Positions 1 to 9,003 of a stretch of DNA of 64,000 bases are shown here, piece after piece. Source of the DNA: Pseudomaricurvus hydrocarbonicus (GTDB lineage Bacteria; Pseudomonadota; Gammaproteobacteria; Pseudomonadales; Cellvibrionaceae); NCBI RefSeq assembly GCF_011602365.1, contig NZ_JAAONZ010000001.1:496001-560000 (forward strand). The letters run 5' to 3'. The notes under the pieces are model-generated. The model did no database searches. It saw nothing but the letters and a program-made list of their open reading frames with translations, and was not told where the DNA came from. Made by a program: the position numbers and the translations under genes. Positions within the stretch are counted from its first letter, which is position 1, and each line of letters starts with the position of its first letter.

Positions 1-1032
1 TTCTTCGAAAACACCGTGTGTGAAAGCTGTCGGGCGTTACTGGGGTTCATTCCCGAGGAAATGCGGATGCACGCATTCGATCCCCAACAGGAAGCCTCCT
101 ACACCTCTGCACAATCCGGCGCGCCAGTGACGTGGCGGTATTGTGACAACCATCAACACAACACCTGCAATTGGCTCATCCAGGTGCCGTCCGAAACTGG
201 CTTATGCCTTGCCTGTGAGCTCAATCGCTATATCCCAAATTTGAGCAACGAAGAAGATCACGAAGGCTGGCGGGAACTGGAATTTGCCAAACACCGGCTA
301 GTCTACAGCTTGCTCAGACTCAAGCTGCCGATTCACAGCAAAATCCGTCGCCCACAAAAGGGGATCGCCTTCGATTTTATTGACCCCAAGAAGCAACTGC
401 CTGCCGGCGCAGCGGGGATGACCGGACACAGCCAGGGGCAAATTACCGTGACGCTGGATGAAGCGGATCCCGCCAAGCGGGAAGGCAACCGAGTGGCCAT
501 GAACGAACGCTACCGCACCTTGCTGGGCCACCTGCGTCACGAAATCGGCCACTATTACTGGGATCTTCTGATCGCGCCGGACAACCAGAAGCTGCAGGCC
601 TTCCGCGCCCTGTTTGGCGATGAACAACGCAATTATTCTGAAGCGTTGAGCACCCATTACCGCCAGGGGCCCACGCCCAATTGGCGACAACATTTCATCA
701 GCGCTTATGCATCATCTCACCCCTGGGAAGACTGGGCAGAAACCTGGGCACACTACCTGCACATCATGGACATTCTGGAAACCGCATACTGCGTCGGCCT
801 GGCCACCCGCCCCCCCAAAGCGGAACATCAAGCCGCTTTAAGCTGCGCAGTCACTACAGACCCCTACCTGGAAAACGACATGCGCCCGCTGCTGAATACT
901 GCAGCCACATTGAGTTTGACCCTCAACAGCCTCAACCGCAGCATGGGACTGCAAGACCTGTACCCTTTTATCCTGACCGAGACGGTTAAGGAAAAGCTTA
1001 TTTACATTCACCGGTTACTCCACCCGACATAA
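1..1032 (+). CDS. Putative zinc-binding metallopeptidase (DUF2248-like), 5'-truncated
   Basis: The frame is open from base 1 (FFENTVCESC...), so the true start lies upstream of the window; the GTG at 16 is internal. The visible part begins in a zinc ribbon: CESC near the start, then C, H and C residues in the YCDNHQHNTCNW segment and CLAC further on. A helical domain follows with HEIGHYYW at about residues 175-182, an HExxH-type zinc site. This ribbon-plus-HExGH layout matches the uncharacterised DUF2248 putative zinc-binding peptidase family (from memory). The length fits the family, with only the first ribbon half missing. It stops at TAA 1030-1032. Substrate and role are unknown. No same-strand neighbour is close enough to suggest an operon. 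Confidence 0.8.
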   Translation, partial: FFENTVCESCRALLGFIPEEMRMHAFDPQQEASYTSAQSGAPVTWRYCDNHQHNTCNWLIQVPSETGLCLACELNRYIPNLSNEEDHEGWRELEFAKHRLVYSLLRLKLPIHSKIRRPQKGIAFDFIDPKKQLPAGAAGMTGHSQGQITVTLDEADPAKREGNRVAMNERYRTLLGHLRHEIGHYYWDLLIAPDNQKLQAFRALFGDEQRNYSEALSTHYRQGPTPNWRQHFISAYASSHPWEDWAETWAHYLHIMDILETAYCVGLATRPPKAEHQAALSCAVTTDPYLENDMRPLLNTAATLSLTLNSLNRSMGLQDLYPFILTETVKEKLIYIHRLLHPT

Positions 1033-1274
1033 ACCGATGCGCTCCGGCGTCAACACCACAAACTGGCAATCGCACCAAGCTCCGGCCCCTCGACCCTGGC
1101 TTTGCAAACGGGAAACCCTTCCTATTAGCAGCCACACTGCGCTTGCATCCCACACCGAAGGTGTCCTTTTCTGTCCCCCCTTTCGCCGTAAGCTATGCTG
1201 TATATAAGAAGCGACGAACATCGTCCATCAATCGTAAATAGCTGCAGTCAATGCGATCAAATGGAGCACCGCAC

Positions 1275-2759
1275 ATGGCCAGAATCTACAACTCTATTTT
1301 GGAGACCATCGGCAATACTCCGGTCGTTAAAATCAATCATCTGGGCCCCAAACAGGTCAATTTATTCGTCAAAATTGAAGCCTTTAACCCCATGGGGTCA
1401 GTGAAAGATCGACTCGCTTTGGGCGTTATTGAAGATGCTGAACGCAAAGGTGAATTAAAACCGGGCCAAACGATAGTCGAAGCCACCAGCGGCAACACGG
1501 GTATTGGCCTGGCGATGGTCTGTGCCCAAAAAGGGTATCCGCTGGTCATTACCATGGCAGAGAATTTCAGTCTGGAACGGCGTAAAATGATTCGTTTTCT
1601 GGGGGCAAAACTGGTGTTGACCCCGGCGTCAGAAAAAGGCTCAGGCATGGTAAAAAAAGCCGAAGAGCTGGCTCAAAAACACGGCTGGTGGCAGCCCAAA
1701 CAATTTGAAAATCCGGCCAATGCCGAGATTCATGCCACGACCACGGCGGTGGAAATCCTGGACGCCTTCAAAGACCGTCCATTGGACTACTGGGTCAGTG
1801 GATTTGGTACCGGCGGTACGTTTAATGGTGTCTCTCGGGTACTGCGCGAAAAAAGCCCAAACACCCGCATCATCATTTGTGAACCGGACAACTCACAAAT
1901 CATTGGCGGAAAAGTTCCGCAGCCGACCAACCCGGACGGCACCCCCAGCGCCAGCCACCCGGACTTCCGGCCCCACCTGATGCAAGGCTGGTCACCAGAT
2001 TTCATACCTCTGTTGGTACAACAAGCCATCGACCGGCACAGTTATGATGAAACCTTACCCATCAATGGCAGTTTTTCATTACAGTGCGCAAAAGATCTCG
2101 CACAAAAGGAAGGTATTTTTGTCGGCATCAGTGCTGGCGCCACCTTTGCCGGCGCCCTCAAGGTCGCCGAACAGGCACCCGCAGGCGCCAATATACTGTG
2201 CATGTTGCCCGATACGGGCGAACGCTATCTGAGCACGCCCCTGTTTGACGACATTCATGAGGACATGGATGACGAGGAAATCGCCATATCCCAATCCACG
2301 GCAGGCTACCGCTTTGATCAGCCCGGCAGCGCAGCGCCCGCCGACGCCGAAACACCGGTGCTGGACGAAGCGGCCATGGCGGCCGTCACCTCACTGATTC
2401 ACAATGCTGACACCCCGCTGGTCATGTTTGGCCTGGAGTGGTGTGAATTCTGTTGGTCCGTGCGCAAAGTGTTGAAACTCTATGGCGTTCCCTGTCACTT
2501 CGCCGACCTGGACACCGTCACCTACCAACAGGACAACATGGGCACCAAAATGAGAGGGGCCTTGCGCAGTATCACCGGCTGGAATACCTTTCCCCAGATT
2601 TTTTTACAAGGTGAATTTATAGGCGGCTGTACTGACCTGTTTGATGGGCTGAAAGATCGCAGTTTTTTGCGCAAACTGGAACAAAACAGCATCCCCTGTA
2701 ATACCGAAATAGATTCTGACCCCTACACACTATTGCCCGGTTGGTTACACCCGAGATAA
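1275..2759 (+). CDS. PLP-dependent cysteine synthase/cystathionine beta-synthase-type enzyme fused to a C-terminal glutaredoxin domain
   Basis: Fold-type II PLP enzyme of the CysK/CysM/CBS family (O-acetylserine or serine beta-replacement). The Schiff-base lysine is K44 in GSVKDR, the substrate loop is TSGNTG (71-76), and the phosphate-binding glycine loop is GTGGT. The catalytic domain ends near residue 335. An acidic, Ala/Pro-rich linker leads to a glutaredoxin-like domain (about 370-460) with a CEFC dithiol at C390/C393 and a GG-C element (FIGGCTDLFDG) typical of glutaredoxins. At 494 residues it is far longer than CysK (about 320). I start it at ATG 1275 because GGAG lies 8 bases upstream; an in-frame ATG at 1251 lacks this. 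It stands alone between non-homologous neighbours. Whether it makes cysteine or cystathionine cannot be decided from motifs alone. Confidence 0.9.
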   Translation: MARIYNSILETIGNTPVVKINHLGPKQVNLFVKIEAFNPMGSVKDRLALGVIEDAERKGELKPGQTIVEATSGNTGIGLAMVCAQKGYPLVITMAENFSLERRKMIRFLGAKLVLTPASEKGSGMVKKAEELAQKHGWWQPKQFENPANAEIHATTTAVEILDAFKDRPLDYWVSGFGTGGTFNGVSRVLREKSPNTRIIICEPDNSQIIGGKVPQPTNPDGTPSASHPDFRPHLMQGWSPDFIPLLVQQAIDRHSYDETLPINGSFSLQCAKDLAQKEGIFVGISAGATFAGALKVAEQAPAGANILCMLPDTGERYLSTPLFDDIHEDMDDEEIAISQSTAGYRFDQPGSAAPADAETPVLDEAAMAAVTSLIHNADTPLVMFGLEWCEFCWSVRKVLKLYGVPCHFADLDTVTYQQDNMGTKMRGALRSITGWNTFPQIFLQGEFIGGCTDLFDGLKDRSFLRKLEQNSIPCNTEIDSDPYTLLPGWLHPR

Positions 2760-2865
2760 CCCCCAGTATTGTGTTAAATCGTGCCCCCACCCCCCAAAAA
2801 TACGCCCTCTCAAATAACTCCGGCAGAGCGTCCAGCGGTCGACTCCAATCCCTCACGGGATATCG

Positions 2866-3163
2866 CCCATCAGGGTCTGTGACATTATTTTATTACGATG
2901 CCCCCAAGAACCTTCAATACTATATGGAATCAGGCAAAGACGTCCGCATCGCCAGCGTTAACGTGGTTGATAGTGAGGTACACGCCGATGACGTCAGCTA
3001 TTCTGCCAACGTCACAGACATGGATGGGAATAAGCAAGTCATCCATGACAAGATAGGGCTCTATGTGAACACCAGTGAAAGAGCGATGGCGCTGGATGGT
3101 TGTGCAGCAGTGTCCAGCCCACCCGAACAGCTGGTCCTACTGACATCGTGCGTACAACAATAA
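2866..3163 (+). pseudogene. Possible gene remnant downstream of the cysteine synthase fusion
   Basis: A short open frame with protein-like composition (SVTLFYYDAPKNLQYY, VNVVDSEVHADDVSYSANV) runs to a stop at 3161-3163. The frame is open back into the 3' end of the preceding gene. No ribosome binding site precedes its only useful ATG (2924, giving 79 residues). I recognise no family. The polar, beta-rich text looks like a piece of a secreted or structural protein, so a decayed fragment is more likely than an intact gene; a chance open frame is also possible. The remaining intergenic sequence (2760-2865, 3164-3210) shows nothing else. Confidence 0.25.
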
Positions 3164-3210
3164 AAGCGCCAGCAGTAGCATTTATCATGACCACAACCGC
3201 AACGCCAATA

Positions 3211-3639
3211 TCAGCCCACAGCAATCACATTCGGGTCGGTATTTTCCTTGATGGACTCTTCCCGGTTTTGAACCGCTCGGGCAATCTGACGAATCGGCCC
3301 ATGTAACATTTGCTTGACCTCCTCACTGACCTCGACTTTGTCCAGTGCTTTATCAAAACACAATACCCACTGATCACGCTCCTCTGGGCCAATGGCATAG
3401 GCAGCATGCGGTTCGGTCAGGCACACCGTGCCGTGCTTTTCATGGTAAACCGGCGGCCCGCCCATCCAACCGGTCAGGTAGTCGGTGAGTTTATCCTTAA
3501 TGGAATCGAGGTTTTTACCGTGCATGTGGCGAATACGCTCAGCTTCCGGCAGTTCATCCATCGCATCATAGAAGGCATGGGCCAATTGCCTGATGCCGTC
3601 AGCACCTAATAATTGATAAGGGGTATTTCCTGCAGACAT
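3211..3639 (-). CDS. Group II truncated haemoglobin
   Basis: A 142-residue globin of the 2-over-2 group II type: small haem proteins that bind O2 or NO and are linked to oxidative or nitrosative stress. Family marks are an early helix region with TPYQLLG, the segment LTGWMGGPPVYHEKHG (compare the WLGGPPLY..RHG block of group II proteins) and EPHAAYAIG, where H is the expected proximal haem ligand. The length is slightly above the usual 125-135 because of a short polar C-terminal tail. The start is ATG 3639 with GAGCGAG upstream. It is transcribed alone. A putative GNAT acetyltransferase lies upstream on the same strand, separated by about 175 bases without a gene. Confidence 0.88.
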   Translation of the reverse strand: MSAGNTPYQLLGADGIRQLAHAFYDAMDELPEAERIRHMHGKNLDSIKDKLTDYLTGWMGGPPVYHEKHGTVCLTEPHAAYAIGPEERDQWVLCFDKALDKVEVSEEVKQMLHGPIRQIARAVQNREESIKENTDPNVIAVG

Positions 3640-3816
3640 AATAAAACTCGCTCTGATTCTTATACTCTTTTATGCAATGCTCCGCTCCTGAATGACCAGT
3701 TGGAGCAGTAATTGAACCCCAGAATATAACAACTTGTACTCCACTGTCCTTGATTTGGCGCAAGAGATAGAGGCAGCTGATGGCCTCATACCAGAGCCTG
3801 ATGAAACCACATGGCT

Positions 3817-4395
3817 TCAGGCCAGCTTGGTCTGCAGGTTCTGTTTAACCCCGGCCCACTCATTCTCAATGATGCTAAAAAGCACCGAATCCCGTACCCG
3901 CCCATTCGCCATGACCATGTGATTGCGAAGGATCCCCTCCTGCTTGGCACCCAGCCGTAAAATCGCATTGCGTGAAGGGGTGTTCAAGTAGTCTGTGAGC
4001 AGTTCAACTCGCTGTAAGCCCAAGCATTCAAAAGCATGGGTTAGCATGAGCAGCTTGGCTTCGGTGTTGATGGGTGTTTTTTGAAAAGACCGACCCAGAA
4101 ACGTAAAGCCTATTTCCACACGTTTGTGCAACAGGTTGGCGTGCATGAAACGCGTCGACCCAGCGATTTGATTGGTGGTTTTATCAATCGTCACAAATGC
4201 CAGGCCATCACCCGATGCATGAGCCGATTGGGCATTGTGAACAAACTCTTCGACACCATCCGGATCAGGGACCATCGTGACGAATAATTTCCACAACTCT
4301 CCGTCCGAGATGGCTCGACGCAACCCTTCGACGTGCCTTTCTGACAGAGGTTCCAGACGAACATGGGCTCCTTTCAATGTGACTTGTTCAAACAT
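3817..4395 (-). CDS. GNAT-family N-acetyltransferase (RimJ/RimL type)
   Basis: A 192-residue acetyl-CoA-dependent acetyltransferase. It opens with VTLKGAHVRLEPLSERH, the usual N-terminus of the RimJ/RimL/SpeG-like branch (Acetyltransf_3). It continues with AFVTIDKTTNQIAGSTRF and EIGFTFLGRSFQKTPINTEAKLLML, the acetyl-CoA-binding strand-helix region, and ends with QRVELLTDYLNTPSRNAILRLGAKQEGI, a signature of this branch. ATG 4395 is chosen because AGGAG stands 6-10 bases upstream; the frame is open further but without a good start. The family acetylates protein N-termini, small amines or antibiotics. The substrate here cannot be read from sequence. Confidence 0.85.
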   Translation of the reverse strand: MFEQVTLKGAHVRLEPLSERHVEGLRRAISDGELWKLFVTMVPDPDGVEEFVHNAQSAHASGDGLAFVTIDKTTNQIAGSTRFMHANLLHKRVEIGFTFLGRSFQKTPINTEAKLLMLTHAFECLGLQRVELLTDYLNTPSRNAILRLGAKQEGILRNHMVMANGRVRDSVLFSIIENEWAGVKQNLQTKLA

Positions 4396-4611
4396 CTGCA
4401 GCTCCTGGCTTTCAGGTTGACGAACGCAGCCAACGTCGGTGCGTCGAGACAAGGAGTTTGTGCCAGCGCCGCATCAAATACAATACCACCAACAACGAAT
4501 CCACCCTGCCAGACGCCCGCCGCATTGACCGAGCGCTGCCCCGTGGCGACTCCATCGTCAAGTCTGGGCAGTGATTGCAGAGTGAGCGGCCAGGTAAATC
4601 GGGAGGTGACA

Positions 4612-4638
4612 AAGAAAAAAACCGGCATGAAGCCGGCT
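4612..4638 (-). terminator. Rho-independent terminator after the first TonB receptor
   Basis: On the minus strand, AGCCGGC, loop TTCAT, GCCGGTT, then a run of T. It sits 28 bases beyond the stop codon of the receptor gene at 4666, in the right orientation to end its transcript. Confidence 0.8.
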
Positions 4639-4665
4639 AAAGAGGGATAAAGCAGAAAAAATCAG

Positions 4666-7044
4666 TTAAAAGTTATAGCGGAAATTCACCCCAAACTCCC
4701 GCGGAGCTGTCACCTTGATACCTCGATAATCCGAGCTTCTCTGGACTTCAGCATACCCCAGCGCGGCATCACGATAGCCGGCCAGATATGGCGTCGCCTC
4801 GCGATTGATAACCTGTTCGGTATCAAAGACATTTTTCGCGTACAGCATAACTTCCCACTTGCCTTCAGGCTCGCGAATCCCGGCATAGAGATTGGTCATT
4901 TCATAGGAGTCGACATCGTCAAGCTGATTGGCGGGGTCGTTCTCTGAGTTGCCGTAGAGGGTCACCATGCCTCGCACATAACCTTCCATACTGGCAACCG
5001 GGAAACTGTATTCAGATTGCAAGGTAGCGGTCAGTAAGGGGGCATTATTGGACCGGTAATCCACCGTACAGGCGGCCAGGTGATCTCCGCCGGTAGCCGC
5101 GCTGATATCGGCGACACTGGGACTGCCGGTGCCGTAATCATTACAGGGCACCGTGCCACCATCGATCTCCCCTTTCGACCAACTGACCAGCGCACTCACG
5201 TCCCACTGATGACTGATCTGGTAAAAGGTTTCCAGTTCCAGTCCCTTCACATTGACGGGCACTGCCCCCACGAAGTTGAACTGATCGACGCTCTGGGAAC
5301 CGCTTCGTTCTGTAATGTAGTAAATACCTTCGCCACCGACCCGATAGGGATAATTGTCAAATTCCTGATAATAAGCTGCCAGATTGACCCTCAGGGTGTT
5401 GTCCAGCCAGCTTGATTTGAAACCCACCTCGTAAGAGTCGGATGTCTCCGGAGCCAGATTCAGAAAACTTTCTTCCAGCGTGGTTTTATTGTCACTGAAA
5501 TCACCAACAACATTAATGCCCGGGCGCCAGGAGGAACCGTAGGACACATAGCCCATAACATCTTCAGTGAATTGATGCTTGAGAGAGGCCGAATAGATCG
5601 TCTCATCCCACTTGTTGTCATTGCTGGAAATCACATTACCGTTCACCAGAATTTCACTTTCATTTTCATAGCTGATACGGCGCAAACCTGCCGACAGCTC
5701 GGTAGCCTCTGTCAAATAGAACGTCAGATTGGCGTAAACCGATTGTTCCTCCGACTCTCCCGCCGATACGACGGGTGTTTCGTTCACAGTCCAGAAGCCA
5801 TAAACTGAGGTCAAATCCAAAAGAGTTTCACTGGATGAATCGGTATAGGACTCGTTGTTCTGATAAAGTGCACCGGCCACGTAGTCCACCAAGCCGTTAA
5901 ATAAGGGTTCGCTGGAAGAGAAACGCACTTCGTGACTCTGTCCTTTCGTGGCCGTGCTTGTGGGGGCACTAAAGTCATCCCATTCCGAAAAAACCTCGCC
6001 GGCATCGTCGGACTCAAAGCGAGTGACCGCCTGCTTGGTGTAGGACCCCGCATAGTTCACCTGATGATCGCCCAGGTCATACTGTACTTCCAGATTCGTA
6101 CGCTTGATGTCCTGAGAAGATCGATCGGCCACATCCATCACGCCCTTGCGATCCCCCTCGTCCAGTGCAACAGGGCTGGGCGCAAGGCTGGCATCGGCCA
6201 GATAAGCGGATTCAACCTGTTTCACATCACGGCGATCAGGTTGCATGCGCTGGTACATCAGATTGATTTCAAGGTTATCAGTGGGCGCCAGGCGGAAAGA
6301 GGCGCGATAGCCATCCCCTTCGTACTCACTCTCGTCCCCCGCCAGCGTCTCGACTTGAGACCCTTCATTGGATTCATAGAAGCCCGCAAAACGCATCGCC
6401 AGGACATCGTCAATCAGGGGTACATTCACCGCCCCACGAATGTTCTGACCCGCATGATCGGTACCGGTCAGATCAATATAGCCACCCAGTTCATTAAAGA
6501 CAGGACGCTGGGCAGTGATGGTAATAGATCCGGAAGGTGAGGCGCGCCCGCGCAGCGTGCCCTGAGGACCGCGCAACACTTCGATCTGAGCCACATCAAA
6601 CATGGCCTGCATGGCAGCCAGGGACACAATAGGTGCATCGTTCAGATAGAATTCAACGGTGGGGTTAAAGCCACTGGCATAGGTATCGAAACGCACTCCG
6701 CGCACCGAGGCATTAGGCGCGAGAGAATCTTCTTCCAACGTCAGACCGGCCACAACACCTTGCAGATCCGAAAATCGACGAATATTCAGATCGTCCAGCG
6801 CCTTGGTGGTGACCACATTCACCGTCAACGGAACGTCTTGCAGGCTTTCATCTTTGCGTCGTGCGGTGACCACCACTTCTTCCAATGCCAGCATCGGTTC
6901 AGTGTCGGCTTGTGCCGCAACTCCGACAGAACCCACCGACAAAAGAGTCGTCAGTGCCGCCAGACTTAGTCGCTGCCGGATTTGGTGGCCGCGAGAGGGC
7001 TGTAATGCCAGACTCAATGGTTTTTTATCAAAAACTGCGTTCAT
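4666..7044 (-). CDS. TonB-dependent outer-membrane receptor
   Basis: A 792-residue outer-membrane active transporter. An N-terminal signal sequence (hydrophobic LAALTTLLSVGSVGVAAQA, cleavage near AQA) is followed by a TonB-box-like EEVVVTARR. The plug domain (about 55-170) contains VPLTVNVVT, SVRGVRFD and IEVLRGPQGTLRGRASPSGSI. The C-terminal barrel has many alternating aromatic strands and ends in FRYNF, a typical barrel-closing aromatic terminus. Plug wording (ESLQDVP) places it in the large family common in marine gammaproteobacteria with poorly known ligands; there is no siderophore-specific hint. An exported SurE-like protein lies 130 bases upstream on the same strand and may share its transcript. 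A clear terminator follows. The substrate is unknown. Confidence 0.93.
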   Translation of the reverse strand: MNAVFDKKPLSLALQPSRGHQIRQRLSLAALTTLLSVGSVGVAAQADTEPMLALEEVVVTARRKDESLQDVPLTVNVVTTKALDDLNIRRFSDLQGVVAGLTLEEDSLAPNASVRGVRFDTYASGFNPTVEFYLNDAPIVSLAAMQAMFDVAQIEVLRGPQGTLRGRASPSGSITITAQRPVFNELGGYIDLTGTDHAGQNIRGAVNVPLIDDVLAMRFAGFYESNEGSQVETLAGDESEYEGDGYRASFRLAPTDNLEINLMYQRMQPDRRDVKQVESAYLADASLAPSPVALDEGDRKGVMDVADRSSQDIKRTNLEVQYDLGDHQVNYAGSYTKQAVTRFESDDAGEVFSEWDDFSAPTSTATKGQSHEVRFSSSEPLFNGLVDYVAGALYQNNESYTDSSSETLLDLTSVYGFWTVNETPVVSAGESEEQSVYANLTFYLTEATELSAGLRRISYENESEILVNGNVISSNDNKWDETIYSASLKHQFTEDVMGYVSYGSSWRPGINVVGDFSDNKTTLEESFLNLAPETSDSYEVGFKSSWLDNTLRVNLAAYYQEFDNYPYRVGGEGIYYITERSGSQSVDQFNFVGAVPVNVKGLELETFYQISHQWDVSALVSWSKGEIDGGTVPCNDYGTGSPSVADISAATGGDHLAACTVDYRSNNAPLLTATLQSEYSFPVASMEGYVRGMVTLYGNSENDPANQLDDVDSYEMTNLYAGIREPEGKWEVMLYAKNVFDTEQVINREATPYLAGYRDAALGYAEVQRSSDYRGIKVTAPREFGVNFRYNF

Positions 7045-7174
7045 GATGTCGTCCTTATTATAGTTTTGTTTGAAGCGGAAAAACGGTCATTAAGCCAACA
7101 GCGTGAACAGGCCATTGACTTTTGTTACTGAGGTTGACGATGCGAGGAAAACCAAAAATCAACACCCTGTCAGC

Positions 7175-8035
7175 TCAGGAGTTAAGGTCCTGCAATAAGC
7201 TCTCTGGCAAAATGCTGTTCCAGTTGGGCGCGGTGTAATCGCCATCAATTGGCACGATGGTAATAAAGCCCTCTTGCAAAAAAGTTGTATCCTGTAAGTT
7301 TGTACTCTCTGTCACCGATACAGGCAGAGCGCCTTTGCCGGTGAAGTTGACGCCAATATCACGGCCGTGCTGGTAAACACCCACCCCTTTTATTTGATCA
7401 GCGGTGATTGACGGGTAATTCACATTGAGAGCAATGCCCGGTGGTAGAATGCGGGTGCCGTCGACGGTGGCACGCTCAAGACCGGCAACCAAGCGGACCA
7501 TGAACTGCGAAATATCCCTGGCGTGCTGAATGTTAGCGTCGGAGTTTGGTTCGCCCGTTTTGTCGATCAAATTGCCACTGATGGCAATTGCCGGGATCGG
7601 CTCACCCAGCAAGTGCAGTGCCGCAATGGTCGCGCCCACCGTACCGGAAAAGGCCGAGATTACCCCAATATTTGCCCCTTCATTAATGCCCGATATTATC
7701 AGCTGAGGTCGCTCAGTCATGACCTCCTTGACGCCCAGAATGGTCGCTGTAGCGGGCGAGCCCTGCACAGAATAAATGTCTGGGGAAGGGTTTTTGATCG
7801 CCTCAGAACCACCCCTGATGGCCGACAAGGTCAACGCAGCCGACTGGCCGCTTTGATTCACCTCGGGGGCCACAATCGTGACCTGGTGGCCGGCTTTGAC
7901 CAGTTCAGACTGCAGCATGCGTATCCAGGGGTGCTGAAAACCGTCATCGTTGGTTAACATGACATTTAACGCCAAAGCCTGATTGCTCGACGCGAATGCA
8001 AAAACAAGCGCAATGAATATTTTTCGATAAGACAC
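7175..8035 (-). CDS. Exported SurE-family 5'/3'-nucleotidase-like phosphatase
   Basis: A 286-residue SurE-fold phosphohydrolase. The metal-site motifs are intact: LTNDDGF (two Asp), NQSGQS (Ser loop) and SGINEGANIG (Asn loop), followed by FSGTVGA as in SurE. Normal SurE is cytosolic and acts on nucleoside monophosphates or short polyphosphates. Here the SurE domain is preceded by a signal peptide (VSYRKIFIALVFAFASSNQALA, cleavage near ALA), so it should act in the periplasm or outside. The start is GTG 8035, with AGGAG 7 bases upstream; upstream in-frame ATGs would bury the signal peptide. It lies just upstream of a TonB receptor on the same strand, which suggests use of an external phosphorylated compound (inference). 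Confidence 0.85.
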   Translation of the reverse strand: MSYRKIFIALVFAFASSNQALALNVMLTNDDGFQHPWIRMLQSELVKAGHQVTIVAPEVNQSGQSAALTLSAIRGGSEAIKNPSPDIYSVQGSPATATILGVKEVMTERPQLIISGINEGANIGVISAFSGTVGATIAALHLLGEPIPAIAISGNLIDKTGEPNSDANIQHARDISQFMVRLVAGLERATVDGTRILPPGIALNVNYPSITADQIKGVGVYQHGRDIGVNFTGKGALPVSVTESTNLQDTTFLQEGFITIVPIDGDYTAPNWNSILPESLLQDLNS

Positions 8036-8589
8036 GGAACAACTCCTGTTGACAGGCAACACAGATAAATCAGAAAAAGTGACAGTCACGCCTCTCACGC
8101 TTTTGCTACAACACTCGGAGCGGGACATCTCAATCACCGGTCGGCAACCACACAGCCTCCTCCAGTCACTCAAGGCGAAGGATGTTAGTGAGCGGAACGG
8201 AAACAGTTAGAGCAACAGACCCGTGTAGCGGACCTGCAAAGGGATTTTGGGAGTATTGTCTTGCATGATTTCTGGCCTCTGAACTTTTTATTATTACTTT
8301 TTTTATAACTTATTATTTATGCGGTTTCGATTTTTTGTTACTAAGTTGCCGCCTATCATACTACTACATTGTAGAAGGTCAACCATTTTGTAATAGGGTT
8401 GCCGTGTGACGCCAGCAGCTGTCAAGGTCTGTTTTGCGCACCCTACCATTTGGCGTACCATTCATCCCATGGGAAATTGCAAAAAACGACAGCCGGGCCA
8501 GCTGGTGCCCTGCTCGCTGCTACGATATAGTAGGGCGAGATGACAGCAGCAGCTGTTTCCAACACAGACCTTTAAGGATTATTAGCTCT
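8036..8589. other. Intergenic region between the SurE-like gene and the BlaI-like gene
   Basis: No gene is seen in these 554 bases. The middle (8285-8340) is very AT-rich. A probable plus-strand promoter and an inverted repeat are annotated separately. A second weak dyad, CTAC-N6-GTAG, lies at about 8520-8533. Confidence 0.6.
8335..8374 (+). promoter_or_regulatory. Candidate promoter with BlaI-like operator
   Basis: TTGTTA (8335-8340), 16 bases, then CATACT (8357-8362) resembles a sigma-70 promoter. The predicted start falls inside the inverted repeat CTACATTGTAG (8364-8374). TACA/TGTA half-sites are those bound by BlaI/MecI repressors (known), and the next plus-strand gene is a BlaI homologue. 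Autoregulation is inferred. Confidence 0.5.
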
Positions 8590-8970
8590 ATGCCCGCCGA
8601 TGTCTCAAAAGCCGAGTTAACGGTGTTGAAAGTCCTGTGGAAACAACAGCCGTTATCCGTCCGGGAAGTGCATGACCATTTGCACACCAACTGGGCCTAT
8701 ACCACCACCAAAACGGTCATGGACCGAATGACCGGTAAGGGCCTGCTGGCACGCAGCAACCAGCACGGTGTGAATATCTATGTGCCGCTGGTGAGTCGGG
8801 CAGAGGGAATGGTGCAATGGGTACGTTTTTTTGCCGATCAGGTACTGGATATGGGTTACGACGAAGTCCTCAACCTGTTTGACCGGAAACAACAGTATTC
8901 CCAAGAGGAACTGGATGAGCTGGCTGCACTCCTGAAAGATCAGGACAACGATAAAAAAACACTGACCTGA
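8590..8970 (+). CDS. BlaI/MecI/CopY-family winged-helix repressor
   Basis: A 126-residue DNA-binding protein. The N-terminal winged helix (about 1-75) reads SKAELTVLKVLWKQQPLSVREVH, then WAYTTTKTVMDRMTGKGLLAR, the diagnostic recognition-helix text of the BlaI/MecI/Penicillinase_R family. The C-terminal helices (about 80-120) would dimerise and carry the site where a BlaR-type protease triggers cleavage. Start ATG 8590 follows AAGGA with a slightly long spacing. The longer open frame from 8434 has no family similarity before this Met. The stop is 33 bases before a BlaR1-like metallopeptidase gene, the classic repressor/sensor pairing. A palindromic TACA/TGTA element upstream is a likely operator. 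Confidence 0.9.
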   Translation: MPADVSKAELTVLKVLWKQQPLSVREVHDHLHTNWAYTTTKTVMDRMTGKGLLARSNQHGVNIYVPLVSRAEGMVQWVRFFADQVLDMGYDEVLNLFDRKQQYSQEELDELAALLKDQDNDKKTLT

Positions 8971-9003
8971 GAGTTACTCTCAGACAGTACGGGTACCCAA
9001 TTC

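Noticed and set aside
7045-7075. TATAAT on the minus strand just before the first TonB receptor as its promoter
   Set aside because: It lies so close to the ribosome site that a transcript would start within it, and no -35 element is at the right distance.
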